Virus record (IMG/VR): IMGVR_UViG_3300028581_000286
Location: 1 to 21,192 of that record
Length of the DNA stretch: 21,192 bases
Origin: a virus
Reading direction: 5' to 3' (one strand)
In this document: one piece after another, positions 1-7,356 of the stretch
Position numbering within the stretch: the stretch's first letter is position 1
How the letters are laid out: each line of letters begins with the position of its first letter
Notes under the pieces: model-generated
Databases searched by the model: none
Seen by the model: only the letters and a program-made list of their open reading frames with translations
Told to the model about the DNA's origin: nothing
Translations under genes and position numbers: made by a program

Positions 1-9
1 AGAGAGAAT

Positions 10-282
10 ATGAAAACAGTTATCAATACTAGAGAAGATTTAGATGCTATTGCTGGCACTCCTGAGCATGAGCAGTTTATGCAAATGCTTAAAGGCTCAA
101 TGACACGAAATCAAAACATTCAAGTGTATCCAGAGGGATACAGTCAGCCAGATTATTCTGGTGAAAAATTAGAGCCAATTTGGGAAGTTGTTGAGAATTT
201 ATCAATCATTCAACGCTTTGGATTTACTAAAGCTGATTTTGAAAACTTAACAACTCGCTTAAATGCGTTAGAAGGAAAATAA
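10..282 (+). CDS. Small phage protein, tail-module neighbour
   Basis: A 90-residue acidic soluble protein with no signal peptide or membrane segment. The C-terminal third (IIQRFGFTKADFENLTTRLN) looks helical. I do not recognise a family. It is the first of three short, closely spaced plus-strand genes that end at 849. The third of these has a tail-fibre-like sequence, so a tail or fibre accessory role is inferred from position only. The purine-rich AGAGAGAAT before the ATG could be its ribosome binding site, but the window starts 9 nt upstream. Confidence 0.75.
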   Translation: MKTVINTREDLDAIAGTPEHEQFMQMLKGSMTRNQNIQVYPEGYSQPDYSGEKLEPIWEVVENLSIIQRFGFTKADFENLTTRLNALEGK

Positions 283-283
283 A

Positions 284-595
284 ATGGAATTTACATGGAA
301 TGTAGTACAGATGGACAGACAATCGGCCACCGGCTTTGTCATTACAGTTCACTACAATGTATCAGCAGTAGATGGTGAATTTACTGCTTCTACATACGGC
401 ACAGTAGGCTATACACAAGAAGAAGGTAGTTATATTCCTTTTGAGCAATTAACGAAAGAAATCGTAGTAGACTGGGTACAGAACTCGCTTGGTAAAGACA
501 CAGTAGAAGAATCTTTGACAGCACAGATTGAAGCTCAGAAGAATCCTGTTACTGAATCTGGATTACCTTGGGCCTCAGCACCAACTGCAGAATAA
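284..595 (+). CDS. Conserved small phage protein (DUF7936-like)
   Basis: A 103-residue protein that opens with a beta-rich half (FTWNVVQMDR, GFVITVHYNV, GEFTASTYGTVGY) and ends in a helical, acidic tail containing VVDWVQNSLG. This layout matches a short protein often found beside tail-fibre genes in marine phages, which I recall as DUF7936; the family name is from memory. It starts 1 nt after the previous stop, with AAGGA upstream as the ribosome binding site, so the two are probably translationally coupled. Function unknown. Confidence 0.75.
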   Translation: MEFTWNVVQMDRQSATGFVITVHYNVSAVDGEFTASTYGTVGYTQEEGSYIPFEQLTKEIVVDWVQNSLGKDTVEESLTAQIEAQKNPVTESGLPWASAPTAE

Positions 596-609
596 TATAA
601 GGTACTACC

Positions 610-849
610 ATGAGCCTTTCAAATAACTTCCCGTCCATCAGACCAAGCCTACTCCTAGACTTTGCTAACACTGATGTTATCGGTACTATCTACAGACCTA
701 CTGAAGCAGTTGATGAAGAAGGTAATCCAGTTATGGAGGAGTTAACTGGGTATCATGTCAATATCCGAGCAGTAGCTGGTGAAGACACTACTGATATTGC
801 ACCATTCGCTGTAGTTCCTGCTAATCCTGTAAGAATCTGGGCTAGTTAA
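610..849 (+). CDS. Small tail-fibre-like protein
   Basis: A 79-residue protein. Residues 9-20 (SIRPSLLLDFAN) resemble the short segment that starts many phage fibre or tail proteins. The end, GYHVNIRAV followed by PANPVRIWAS, resembles a short phage tail protein whose C-terminus reads P-x-RVWA. AAGGT precedes the ATG at suitable spacing. Its last codons overlap by 8 bp the end of the convergent minus-strand gene at 842, with no terminator visible between them. A tail role is likely, but the exact function is unknown. Confidence 0.7.
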   Translation: MSLSNNFPSIRPSLLLDFANTDVIGTIYRPTEAVDEEGNPVMEELTGYHVNIRAVAGEDTTDIAPFAVVPANPVRIWAS

Positions 850-1276
850 CAAATAGTCTCTTTAAATGATTGCGGTGGATGCGTCCTCCAACGAACGAGT
901 TATAGTACTCATCAGGTTTTAACAATACGTTGTTGACAACCTGTTCTCTTAACTCGATGTAGGAGCATTCACCTTTTGAATAGCAATAGTGTAGTATCTC
1001 TCTCGTAAAGTTCTCACTACCAAGATCGATGACGTCCTGCTTCAACTCTTCATTGGATCCATAATAGGTCTTCCAATCTGAAGCAGTCTTGGACTTAATC
1101 TTTTTCTTCTTCTTCTCTCCGGATTTCAGAGTAACTGTTTTCGTCGAAGTACGGGAAAACTTGGCTAGCTTTTTGCCAATGTATTTATGTTGACTAGTCA
1201 GATTAACTATCAAATATACAAAACCCACACAATCTTCTGGTAATTCTTTTACCTCTTGTCCTTGATAAATCCACAT
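842..1276 (-). CDS. GIY-YIG-like nuclease (Seg/homing-type)
   Basis: Residues 17-36 hold GFVYLIVN...KYIGKK, which fits the Y-L-I and Y-I-G strands of a GIY-YIG nuclease core. A lysine-rich loop follows, then DWKTYYGSNEELKQDV and a C-terminal segment with YIELREQ, where the conserved glutamate of the fold could lie. The open frame extends to a GTG at 1285, but the ATG at 1276 (MWIYQGQEV) matches the usual start of this phage family, so I prefer it. The gene sits alone between the tail module and the nrd operon, a common site for free-standing homing-type genes. Whether it is an active endonuclease is unknown. Confidence 0.65.
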   Translation of the reverse strand: MWIYQGQEVKELPEDCVGFVYLIVNLTSQHKYIGKKLAKFSRTSTKTVTLKSGEKKKKKIKSKTASDWKTYYGSNEELKQDVIDLGSENFTREILHYCYSKGECSYIELREQVVNNVLLKPDEYYNSFVGGRIHRNHLKRLFVN

Positions 1277-1299
1277 AGTAAGCACCGAAAAGTTATAGT

Positions 1300-1470
1300 T
1301 TAATAATCGTCGGAGTAAATCCCATTATTATCGTCGTAACTCGTTTCTTCGTCGATTAAATCGATTTCATCAACTGTTTCTTGTCCACAATACGGGCAGT
1401 AGTTGAGTTTGGCAGTTTCTTCTTCGAATGTAACTTCAAAGTTAATGCCACATGCAAAGCATTCGGTCAT
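1300..1470 (-). CDS. Small zinc-ribbon protein in the nrd operon
   Basis: A 56-residue frame (MTECFACGIN... ending GIYSDDY). It has two Cys pairs, C4-x-x-C7 and C25-x-x-C28, about 18 residues apart, the layout of a zinc ribbon. The C-terminal half is strongly acidic (VDEIDLIDEE, DDNNG). Its ATG overlaps the stop of the glutaredoxin gene in an ATGA, with AGGA just upstream, so it is translationally coupled as the last gene of nrdA-nrdB-glutaredoxin. The function is not known; zinc binding is inferred from the cysteines only. Confidence 0.75.
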   Translation of the reverse strand: MTECFACGINFEVTFEEETAKLNYCPYCGQETVDEIDLIDEETSYDDNNGIYSDDY

Positions 1471-1715
1471 AGTGATAGTCCTGTAGTAACTTCTTTTGAT
1501 AAGAGATATGATTGTAATTGAGGAAGACCACCAATTACATTATCATTTTCTGTAATAAGGGGAAACTGTTTAATTTCTGGAAAGGTTTCAACAAAGTCAC
1601 GAGTTGTAATATCATCGGGAACTTTAACTGTTTGGTAATCCACCTTCTTAAAATCAAGAAGTGCTTTGGCTGCAATACAATACCCGCAACCATCCATTGT
1701 GTAAAACTTAATCAT
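1467..1715 (-). CDS. Glutaredoxin
   Basis: An 82-residue thioredoxin-fold protein. The redox motif C-G-Y-C lies at residues 10-13 right after the first strand (MIKFYTMDG). It is followed by LLDFKKVDYQTVKV, the cis-proline segment FPLI at about 51-54 and GGLPQLQSYL, which matches glutaredoxin. It most likely re-reduces the C-terminal cysteine pair of the ribonucleotide reductase encoded just upstream. The start overlaps the nrdB stop in an ATGA, with AGGA as ribosome binding site. Its last residues, GLSL, are the same as those of NrdB, because both genes end in nearly the same coupling sequence. Confidence 0.9.
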   Translation of the reverse strand: MIKFYTMDGCGYCIAAKALLDFKKVDYQTVKVPDDITTRDFVETFPEIKQFPLITENDNVIGGLPQLQSYLLSKEVTTGLSL

Positions 1716-2851
1716 AGTGATAATCCTTTGAGTGTATCAGAGGTAGCATCTTGTTTAATACCTCCAATAACATAACTTGAAATTTGTGTTTCCTGAGGAG
1801 CAACTTGCACATTAGATCCAGCAATCCAACGTTCTGTCCAGGGAAGCGGATTTGCCTGAGGTACTGTATAAGGACATTGAATATTAAGCGCTCGCATGCG
1901 GCGGCAACCAATCCATTCAATATAATCTCCCAACAACTTCTCATTCAAACCAATCATAGAACCATCTTTAAATAAGTATTTAGCCCATTCTTTTTCCTGC
2001 TCGATTGCAGTTACAAAAATCTGTTGAACTAATGGCTCACACTCTTTACGGATTTCTTCGTATGAACTATCTTCTTTTAAGAGTGATTTAATAATAGTTG
2101 TACTAGCGGCAAGGTGTAGATTCTCATCTCGCGCAATCAATTTAATAATCTTGGCGTTACTTTCCATACTCTTTAACTCAGCGAACGCCCATGAACATGC
2201 AAATGAAACATAGAAGCGTACACCTTCAAGAGCGTTAATTGCATGAAGCATTAACCATAGTTTCTTTTTGAGTTCGCGTTTACTAATACTGACAAACTTA
2301 CGCTCAAGACTAACCTTATCCTCAATCGCAAATTTACCTTCACCTAACAGTTCGTGCCATTGAGCATACTTTATAAAGTCATCATAATATTGTGTAATAT
2401 CATCAGCACAATTTGCAATCTCTTTTATATCAAGCATGTCATCAAAGACTACTGATGGATTAGGATATACGTTACGAATAATATGAGTATAAGAACGTGA
2501 GTGAATTGTTTCAAAGAACGCCCATGTAGTAACTAATGGTTCTAATTCTGGAATAGAAACAAATGGTAATAGTGCTGTGGTTGGGCCTCTTCCTTGAATA
2601 GAATCTAACATAATCTGACGCTTTAAGTTAGATGTAAAGATATGCTTTTCATGTGGATCTAAATTAGCAAAATCTGAACGATCTTTTGATACATCAATCT
2701 CCTCAGGTCTCCAAAAGAATCCTAATTGCTTATCTGTCATTCTATCAAGTACAGGATACTTTACTTGATCGTATCTCGCAATATCAACTGATCCATCAAA
2801 AAACATCATTGAATCAAGATGAGATTGATCTTTCTTTTTAAAAATAGCCAT
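1712..2851 (-). CDS. nrdB: Ribonucleotide reductase class Ia, beta subunit NrdB
   Basis: A 379-residue R2 protein, close to the usual 376-388. It carries the diiron/tyrosyl-radical site. Ligands are D83 (MLDSIQGRGP), E114 and H117 with radical Y121 (FFETIHSRSYTH), E209 (ALEGVRFY), and E243 and H246 (ARDENLHL). It makes the tyrosyl radical that is passed to the radical cysteine in NrdA for reduction of ribonucleoside diphosphates. It lies 12 nt downstream of the nrdA C-terminal piece and is uninterrupted, unlike nrdA. The C-terminal tail ends LKGLSL; in this family the tail docks on NrdA. Confidence 0.96.
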   Translation of the reverse strand: MAIFKKKDQSHLDSMMFFDGSVDIARYDQVKYPVLDRMTDKQLGFFWRPEEIDVSKDRSDFANLDPHEKHIFTSNLKRQIMLDSIQGRGPTTALLPFVSIPELEPLVTTWAFFETIHSRSYTHIIRNVYPNPSVVFDDMLDIKEIANCADDITQYYDDFIKYAQWHELLGEGKFAIEDKVSLERKFVSISKRELKKKLWLMLHAINALEGVRFYVSFACSWAFAELKSMESNAKIIKLIARDENLHLAASTTIIKSLLKEDSSYEEIRKECEPLVQQIFVTAIEQEKEWAKYLFKDGSMIGLNEKLLGDYIEWIGCRRMRALNIQCPYTVPQANPLPWTERWIAGSNVQVAPQETQISSYVIGGIKQDATSDTLKGLSL

Positions 2852-2863
2852 TTTAATCTTTAT

Positions 2864-3964
2864 TTAAATTTTACAGGAATCGCAATCTTCTTCGTCATCA
2901 ATATTATCATCTTGAATATTATCACCATCTGAAGAAGACTCGCTTTTAACTTCACCAGCGCCATCATGTGTATTGTTGTAATAGAGTTGCTTGCCCCCGA
3001 ACTTATAGAAGGTGACAATATCACGAATAAGTTGAGACATTGGTACTTTTGATTCTTCAAAAAACTCTGGATTATATGAAGTGTTAACAGATATCCCTTG
3101 GTCAATATACTTTTGTAGAATAGCACAAATCTTTAGGTAACCATCCGGAGTCTTTTGATCCCATAATAGATCATATTGATTCTTGAGACGATGATAACCT
3201 GGAACAACCTGAGCACTCACACCATCTTTAGATTGCTTATAAGATACTAAAGCGCGAGGAGGTTCAATACCATTTGTACTATTCGAAATTTGCGCTGATG
3301 TTTCAGCAGGCATTAGCGCCATTAATGTTGAGTTACGAATACCAAACTCTTTAAGATCCTTGCGAAGTTGTTTCCAATCCATGCGTTCATTTGGTTTAAC
3401 TAACTCATCTACATCTCGCTTATATGTATCAATTGGCACAATTCCATGTCCATATTTTGTTTCCATTAACTTTGGAATAGCACCTTTTTCTTTTGCAAGA
3501 TCCACCGATGCTTTAATCAAGTAATATGACCACGCTTCAGCAAAGCGATCTACTTCAGCAAAGGCCGATTCATCATACTTTAAACCACGTTTAGCAAGGA
3601 AGTATGCAAGGTTAATAATACCTACACCAAGAGGCCGACGGTTCTTTGTACTTTGCTTTGCAGCAGGTACTGGATACCCTTGATAGTCAAGTAAGGCATC
3701 GAGAACTCGGACGGTGATTGAACAATATTTTTCAAAGTCGGAGGGTTCGTTAATGAGACCCCAGTTAATGGCCGACAAAGTACACAATGAGATTTCAGCT
3801 TCTTCATCATCTGCAGAATTTAAAGGTTTACAAGGAAGGTTAATCTCACAATTGTGAACTAATATTCCATTTGCATAAAAGTTTTCATTTTTATCAACAG
3901 TAATATCATATACGTCTTCACAATAATCTAGGTATTCAATTTTTAACATATTTTTTTCTTCCAT
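2864..3964 (-). CDS. nrdA: NrdA C-terminal piece with split-intein C-fragment
   Basis: A 366-residue fusion. Residues 1-38 are an intein C-fragment ending in block F (EDVYDITVDKNENFYANG) and block G (ILVHN). The C-extein starts at C39 (CEINLPCKPL) and covers the second part of NrdA. C61 (ISLCTLSA) corresponds to E. coli C462. NSTLMALMP and SNSTNGIEPPRA are conserved core motifs, and the tail ends DCDSCKI with the redox cysteine pair. C61 falls 23 residues after the radical cysteine in the spliced product, as in E. coli. Trans-splicing with the N-piece would give 764 residues (E. coli 761). The start could be M1 or M6 (position 3949); GGAAG is well placed for M6. Confidence 0.93.
   Translation of the reverse strand: MEEKNMLKIEYLDYCEDVYDITVDKNENFYANGILVHNCEINLPCKPLNSADDEEAEISLCTLSAINWGLINEPSDFEKYCSITVRVLDALLDYQGYPVPAAKQSTKNRRPLGVGIINLAYFLAKRGLKYDESAFAEVDRFAEAWSYYLIKASVDLAKEKGAIPKLMETKYGHGIVPIDTYKRDVDELVKPNERMDWKQLRKDLKEFGIRNSTLMALMPAETSAQISNSTNGIEPPRALVSYKQSKDGVSAQVVPGYHRLKNQYDLLWDQKTPDGYLKICAILQKYIDQGISVNTSYNPEFFEESKVPMSQLIRDIVTFYKFGGKQLYYNNTHDGAGEVKSESSSDGDNIQDDNIDDEEDCDSCKI
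3851..3964 (-). other. Split intein C-fragment of NrdA
   Basis: Residues 1-38 of the nrdA C-piece. Block F is visible around DITVDKNENFYANG and block G is ILVHN, followed by Cys+1. The terminal Asn38 and penultimate His37 are those needed for Asn cyclisation. The length is typical of C-fragments in canonically split inteins. Confidence 0.92.
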
Positions 3965-3965
3965 T

Positions 3966-4202
3966 TTACTTTATTTTACGCTTTCCTAAATTTGCTTTTC
4001 TTAAAAGTTCTCTATGTTCTGGACTACGAAAATGTGGCTTATATTCTAATCCTAATTCTTCTTTAAGAATATTAACAAAATTCATGTAATCACCATTAAA
4101 TCTCATTTTTGAAAACGATTTAGGAAAATATAATCCTATTTTTTTAGCTTCTTTAATCTCAGAACTATTTATAAAATGTGAAATTATATTACCTTTAATG
4201 CG
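3966..4202 (-). pseudogene. Decayed homing-endonuclease-like frame between the nrdA halves
   Basis: Between the two nrdA pieces a 78-codon frame is open without an obvious start. It follows a TGA at 4203-4205, overlaps the end of the IntN frame and stops 1 nt before the ATG of the C-piece. An internal ATG at 4106 would give 46 residues. The product is basic and protein-like (KEAKKIGLYFPKSFSKMRF, NFVNILKEELGLEY). Its end, HFRSPEHRELLRKANLGKRK, resembles the NUMOD3-type DNA-binding motif of phage homing endonucleases. I infer the 3' end of a lost endonuclease gene. It could instead be a short functional peptide. Confidence 0.5.
4166..4173 (-). promoter_or_regulatory. T4-type late promoter within the nrdA split
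   Basis: An exact TATAAATA on the minus strand, inside the gap between the nrdA pieces. It would give transcripts through the endonuclease-like remnant into the NrdA C-piece, nrdB and glutaredoxin. Free-standing homing endonuclease genes in T4 often have their own late promoter, so this may be inherited from the lost gene. The 8-bp motif can also occur by chance in AT-rich DNA. Confidence 0.5.
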
Positions 4203-5791
4203 TCAGTTTCAACAAGATCTTGCGCTTCAACATATCCACGATTCATGGTATATACCCTATGATCAGGAGTGCATACTATTGAATTCCCTTGATCATCAGT
4301 GATTCGCATTAATGTTGCGTTTTTACGAGTCATTGCTGAAGCTTTTACTTTTCTAAATTCGTCTTCGCCAGTTTTATTATTACGACTAAGTACTTTCATA
4401 TCTGTAGTAACATCTTTTAGCATTGCATCAGTAATTGAACCATCTCTTAATTCAACAGTAACAAATGTATCTCCCGTTAAACAACAGAGATTTGATTGAC
4501 GGATAGGTGCTACTTCAGGTATGAAAGAACCATGCTCATTTGCATGATCTACGTTCATTAGGTAAATTCTACCTGTATCTTTACGCTCAGTGATAAACAT
4601 TGAGAATACATCAATTGCAGGTAGACTTATCTTTCGGATAGTAGGATCTGCTTCATACATTTCATATAAGCGTTTAAACTCAGTTTGATTTGCATAGAAG
4701 TTTTCAAGCAATCCAGGAACATCGTTTGGAGAGAAGAGAGTAATATTACCTCCACTCAAAAGACGCTCATACATTGTTTTATTGAATTGAAACGCGTAGT
4801 CCATATGACGCACACGATTCTCTTCAGTACCTTTGTTATTCTTTAATACGATAAGACTTTCAAATTCTAAATGCCAGATTGGAATGTACACAGTAGCAGC
4901 ACCTCCGCGTACACCACCTTGACTACAAGATTTTACAGCAGCCTGAAAATACTTAAGAAAAGGAATAAGGCCAGTGTGAACGACGCTGCCGTCACCAATC
5001 CGAGAACCAAGAGCCCGGATAGCCCCGACTGCAATGCCGATGCCAGCCTTTTTAGAAATGTATCGCACCACTGAGGTAACGGTAGCGTTAATTGAATCCA
5101 ACGAATCGCCAGACTCAATGAGGACACAACTAGAAAACTGGCGCGTAGGGGTACGGACACCAGCCATAATAGGGGTTGGGAGAGAAACATAAAAGAGCGA
5201 GATAGCATCGTAGAATTCTTTAACATACTTTAATCGAGTTTCTTTTGGATATGATGAGAAGAGTGTAGCTGCAATCATGATATAAAGAACTTGAGGAGTC
5301 TCATAAGGCATCTTAGTCAAACGATCTTGAACTAAGTACTTACTACGAAGTTGCTCCATTCCAACATAAGTAAAGGTATCATCCCTCTCGTGTTTAATGT
5401 AGTTATTTAAACTAACGAATTCTTCTTCAGTATAGAGATCAAGAATTTCTGCATCATATACACCAGCTTTTACATTATGACGAACAATGTCAAGAAGAGG
5501 CCAGGGGTGATATGAACCATATACTTCTTTACGAAGTTTATAGTTAATAAGACGTGCTGCAACGTATTGATAGTTAGGAGTATATTCGGAGATTAACTCT
5601 GCTGATGATTTAATGAGTAGTTCATGAATATCATAGGCTTTAATGTTATTATATAGTTGTATGTTAGCTTTTAATTCAATTTCAGATATGGATACACCGG
5701 TAATTCCATCAGTTGCCCAATACAATACTTTATGCAACTTTTCAAGGTCAAACGCTTCGGTTTTTCCATTACGCTTTACAACATTAATCAT
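4184..5791 (-). CDS. nrdA: NrdA N-terminal piece with split-intein N-fragment
   Basis: A 535-residue fusion. Residues 1-436 are the N-extein: an ATP-cone-like start (MINVVKRNGKTEAFDLEKLH), then the ten-stranded barrel with C222 (TRQFSSCVLIE, E. coli C225), and finally QSNLC with C436, the thiyl-radical cysteine (E. coli C439). The intein starts at C437 (CLTGDTFVTV). It has block B at GNSIVCTPDHRVYT and ends after VETDALKVI at a TAA. Spliced to the C-piece it restores SNLC-CEINLP, the counterpart of E. coli SNLC-LEIALP. A sigma70-like promoter and GGAG lie upstream. By itself the N-piece lacks C462, the redox tail and much of the active site, so it should be inactive until spliced. Confidence 0.94.
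   Translation of the reverse strand: MINVVKRNGKTEAFDLEKLHKVLYWATDGITGVSISEIELKANIQLYNNIKAYDIHELLIKSSAELISEYTPNYQYVAARLINYKLRKEVYGSYHPWPLLDIVRHNVKAGVYDAEILDLYTEEEFVSLNNYIKHERDDTFTYVGMEQLRSKYLVQDRLTKMPYETPQVLYIMIAATLFSSYPKETRLKYVKEFYDAISLFYVSLPTPIMAGVRTPTRQFSSCVLIESGDSLDSINATVTSVVRYISKKAGIGIAVGAIRALGSRIGDGSVVHTGLIPFLKYFQAAVKSCSQGGVRGGAATVYIPIWHLEFESLIVLKNNKGTEENRVRHMDYAFQFNKTMYERLLSGGNITLFSPNDVPGLLENFYANQTEFKRLYEMYEADPTIRKISLPAIDVFSMFITERKDTGRIYLMNVDHANEHGSFIPEVAPIRQSNLCCLTGDTFVTVELRDGSITDAMLKDVTTDMKVLSRNNKTGEDEFRKVKASAMTRKNATLMRITDDQGNSIVCTPDHRVYTMNRGYVEAQDLVETDALKVI
4187..4483 (-). other. Split intein N-fragment of NrdA
   Basis: Ninety-nine residues (437-535 of the piece), beginning with nucleophile Cys1 in block A (CLTGDTFVTV). 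Block B has the conserved T-x-x-H (CTPDHRVYT), followed by NRGYVEAQDL. From memory it resembles the published metagenomic NrdA-2 split intein. The codons TGT TGT at 4481-4486 encode the radical cysteine (extein -1) and intein Cys1. Confidence 0.92.
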
Positions 5792-5827
5792 GCTTAACTC
5801 CGTCTTATAATTTTATTCAGTACTTCT

Positions 5828-5856
5828 ATTATACCATATTTACAGCCGCTTGTACA
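5828..5856 (-). promoter_or_regulatory. Sigma70-like promoter of the nrdA operon
   Basis: -10 TATAAT (5828-5833) preceded by TGG, a 17-bp spacer, and a -35 of TGTACA (5851-5856), 4 of 6 to consensus. It lies 37 nt upstream of the nrdA start and directly after the Rz1 stop. This points to early or middle transcription by host polymerase, which suits a nucleotide-supply operon. Confidence 0.65.
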
Positions 5857-5859
5857 CCG

Positions 5860-6159
5860 TTAGAAGCAAATGTCGTTTGGATTTTTCTTTTCATTCATTG
5901 ACACTTTGACGCAGTTGTATAAATCGATTAACGCATTCATTTGACTTCCAACCTCGTTATACTTCCTTGTTGTATTCGCGTTATCCTGAATGATACCACC
6001 AAACGTTAGATCAGTTAACGGAGGAAGCTGAGTAGCTTTCTGAGCCAATGAGTTTGGAAGATCAGGAACTTGAACAGGTGTTGCAATACCAGTGTTTGGT
6101 GTAACACTAGCACAACTTACAAGTAGAAACGCTAAAGGGATTATATATAAAAACTTCAT
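5860..6159 (-). CDS. Rz1: Outer-membrane spanin lipoprotein (Rz1-like)
   Basis: A 99-residue protein with a lipoprotein signal peptide. A short basic start and hydrophobic stretch (FLYIIPLAFL) lead to lipobox L-V-S-C with lipidated C16. Ala at +2 is consistent with outer-membrane sorting. The mature part is proline-containing (VQVPDLPNSL, TQLPPLTDL), as is usual for o-spanins. The start overlaps the upstream membrane/coiled-coil gene in an ATGA. A TM-plus-coiled-coil protein followed by an overlapping lipoprotein is the standard spanin layout that disrupts the outer membrane at lysis, and it implies a Gram-negative host. Confidence 0.85.
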   Translation of the reverse strand: MKFLYIIPLAFLLVSCASVTPNTGIATPVQVPDLPNSLAQKATQLPPLTDLTFGGIIQDNANTTRKYNEVGSQMNALIDLYNCVKVSMNEKKNPNDICF

Positions 6160-6542
6160 TTCTGAGGTCCTAACTTACGAATAGCATTGAGTTCATTCAA
6201 TACTGAAGGTTGAGCTTTACATTCTTTATATACGTTGTTGCTATTTAGAATAGCGTTTAAAGATTGCAGATGGACAGCCTCAGCTTTTACGCGTTCAGCT
6301 GCATCAGCTTTAATCTTCTTTTCGTATTGAGCAATAACGTCTTTTAGTTTCTGCTCTTGAGCACGATTACGAGCTTCTTCTTCAGCGATGATTTTGGCAT
6401 ATCGAGTATTCTCTGCTAATACGCCTTTTTCGTAAGCTGCATCTTCGATTGAGTTAATCCAGAGCTTACCTGCAATAATAACACTTATGACGAGTAGTGC
6501 TATACCTATTTGCTTCCAATATAGTAATAAAAATGCTGGCAT
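6156..6542 (-). CDS. Rz: Inner-membrane spanin (Rz-like)
   Basis: A 128-residue type II membrane protein. One N-terminal TM helix lies at about residues 12-29 (IGIALLVISVIIAGKLWI). A long charged, alanine-rich segment likely to form a coiled coil runs from about 40 to 95 (YAKIIAEEEARNRAQEQKL and beyond). This matches i-spanins, which span the periplasm to the Rz1 partner encoded just downstream. The frame extends one codon to a TTG, but the ATG at 6542 with AAGGAG upstream is the better start. No holin or endolysin is recognised nearby. Confidence 0.82.
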   Translation of the reverse strand: MPAFLLLYWKQIGIALLVISVIIAGKLWINSIEDAAYEKGVLAENTRYAKIIAEEEARNRAQEQKLKDVIAQYEKKIKADAAERVKAEAVHLQSLNAILNSNNVYKECKAQPSVLNELNAIRKLGPQK

Positions 6543-6589
6543 CAATTCACTCCTTCGTCATCATCTCGAGTAAAACCCAAGATTAGTTA

Positions 6590-6772
6590 TTATTTTTGTT
6601 TCGTACCCTTGGCACGGTTATACAGTTTATTTGTAGACCAACGACTACGTCGATCCATCTTAATTACCAAGCTTTTCTTTCCATTAGGATTCATATCAAC
6701 TGCAGGTCCAGTTGAGTTGACAGGCGCTCCACCTTCCTCTTCAGCGAATTGTTTAAAGCTTTTAAAATTCAT
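6590..6772 (-). CDS. Small basic protein with capsid-targeting-like N-terminus
   Basis: A 60-residue protein. It starts MNFKSFKQFAEEEGG, the F-K-x-F...E pattern shared with four other proteins in this window and resembling the T4 internal-protein tag MKTYQEFIAE. The rest is basic (KKSLVIKMDRRSRWSTNK, RAKGTKQK). Its start overlaps the upstream gene in an ATGA. A small internal head protein, cleaved by the prohead protease after the tag, is my inference. The sequence beyond the tag matches nothing I know. Confidence 0.72.
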   Translation of the reverse strand: MNFKSFKQFAEEEGGAPVNSTGPAVDMNPNGKKSLVIKMDRRSRWSTNKLYNRAKGTKQK

Positions 6773-7356
6773 TTCATTATGTCCCGTGAGGATACGTAAA
6801 TTTCTTGTTTTGTTTGTATATGTCTAATTCTATATATATGTTGGTCTAACATAACGCCAACTGGAATAGTATTCTCATCTACCATCACTCGTGTACCAGC
6901 ACGAGCAATAATCTCGCCTGTCTTAGGTGATGCAACGTTTGTTGTAAGTGTATATGCACCAGGTGATAATGAGTTATCCCCAAGAACATACCATTTGTTT
7001 TCTTCTGCAATGAGTTGAGTTAAATCAAGGTTAACTTTTTCAAAGATTTTTAACATATACTTATCGGAAATGTTATAGTTATCCTTCAATAAGTATAATG
7101 CTGCAGCAATGTTAATGAATGGAGTTGGACCAGGCGCAAGATCAATAATTCGCTTAATGTTAAACACTAAACGAACAAAGAGTGTATATGCGTCTTTCTC
7201 TTCACTTGTCTTTAACTGAGAAGCTTTCTTTAATTGTTCGCCATTCTTACCAACAATACCAAGTTTATATGCGTCTGTGTCTGTCCACTTCATTGTCAAT
7301 AAACGAAGGAATTGATACGTATAAACTAGGTCTGCTGCGCGTGTTAATACACCCAT
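6769..7356 (-). CDS. Conserved phage protein of unknown function
   Basis: A 195-residue soluble protein. The N-terminal two thirds are helical (AADLVYTYQFLRLLTMKW, LFVRLVFNIKRIIDL). The last 70 residues are beta-rich (YVLGDNSLSPGAYTLT, TGEIIARAGTRVMV, HIYRIRHIQTKQEIYV). I recall very similar proteins, starting MGVLTRAAD, in marine T4-like phages, always uncharacterised. The ATG overlaps the upstream stop as TAATG, so the two are coupled. It lies between structural-type and lysis genes and may act in virion assembly. Confidence 0.75.
   Translation of the reverse strand: MGVLTRAADLVYTYQFLRLLTMKWTDTDAYKLGIVGKNGEQLKKASQLKTSEEKDAYTLFVRLVFNIKRIIDLAPGPTPFINIAAALYLLKDNYNISDKYMLKIFEKVNLDLTQLIAEENKWYVLGDNSLSPGAYTLTTNVASPKTGEIIARAGTRVMVDENTIPVGVMLDQHIYRIRHIQTKQEIYVSSRDIMK

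Noticed and set aside
1182-1189. CATAAATA on the minus strand
   Set aside because: Inside the GIY-YIG-like gene, far from any start; likely chance.
4299-5226. Long open frames on both strands inside the nrdA N-piece
   Set aside because: They lie in other frames of a well-supported gene, have no family match and no ribosome binding sites.
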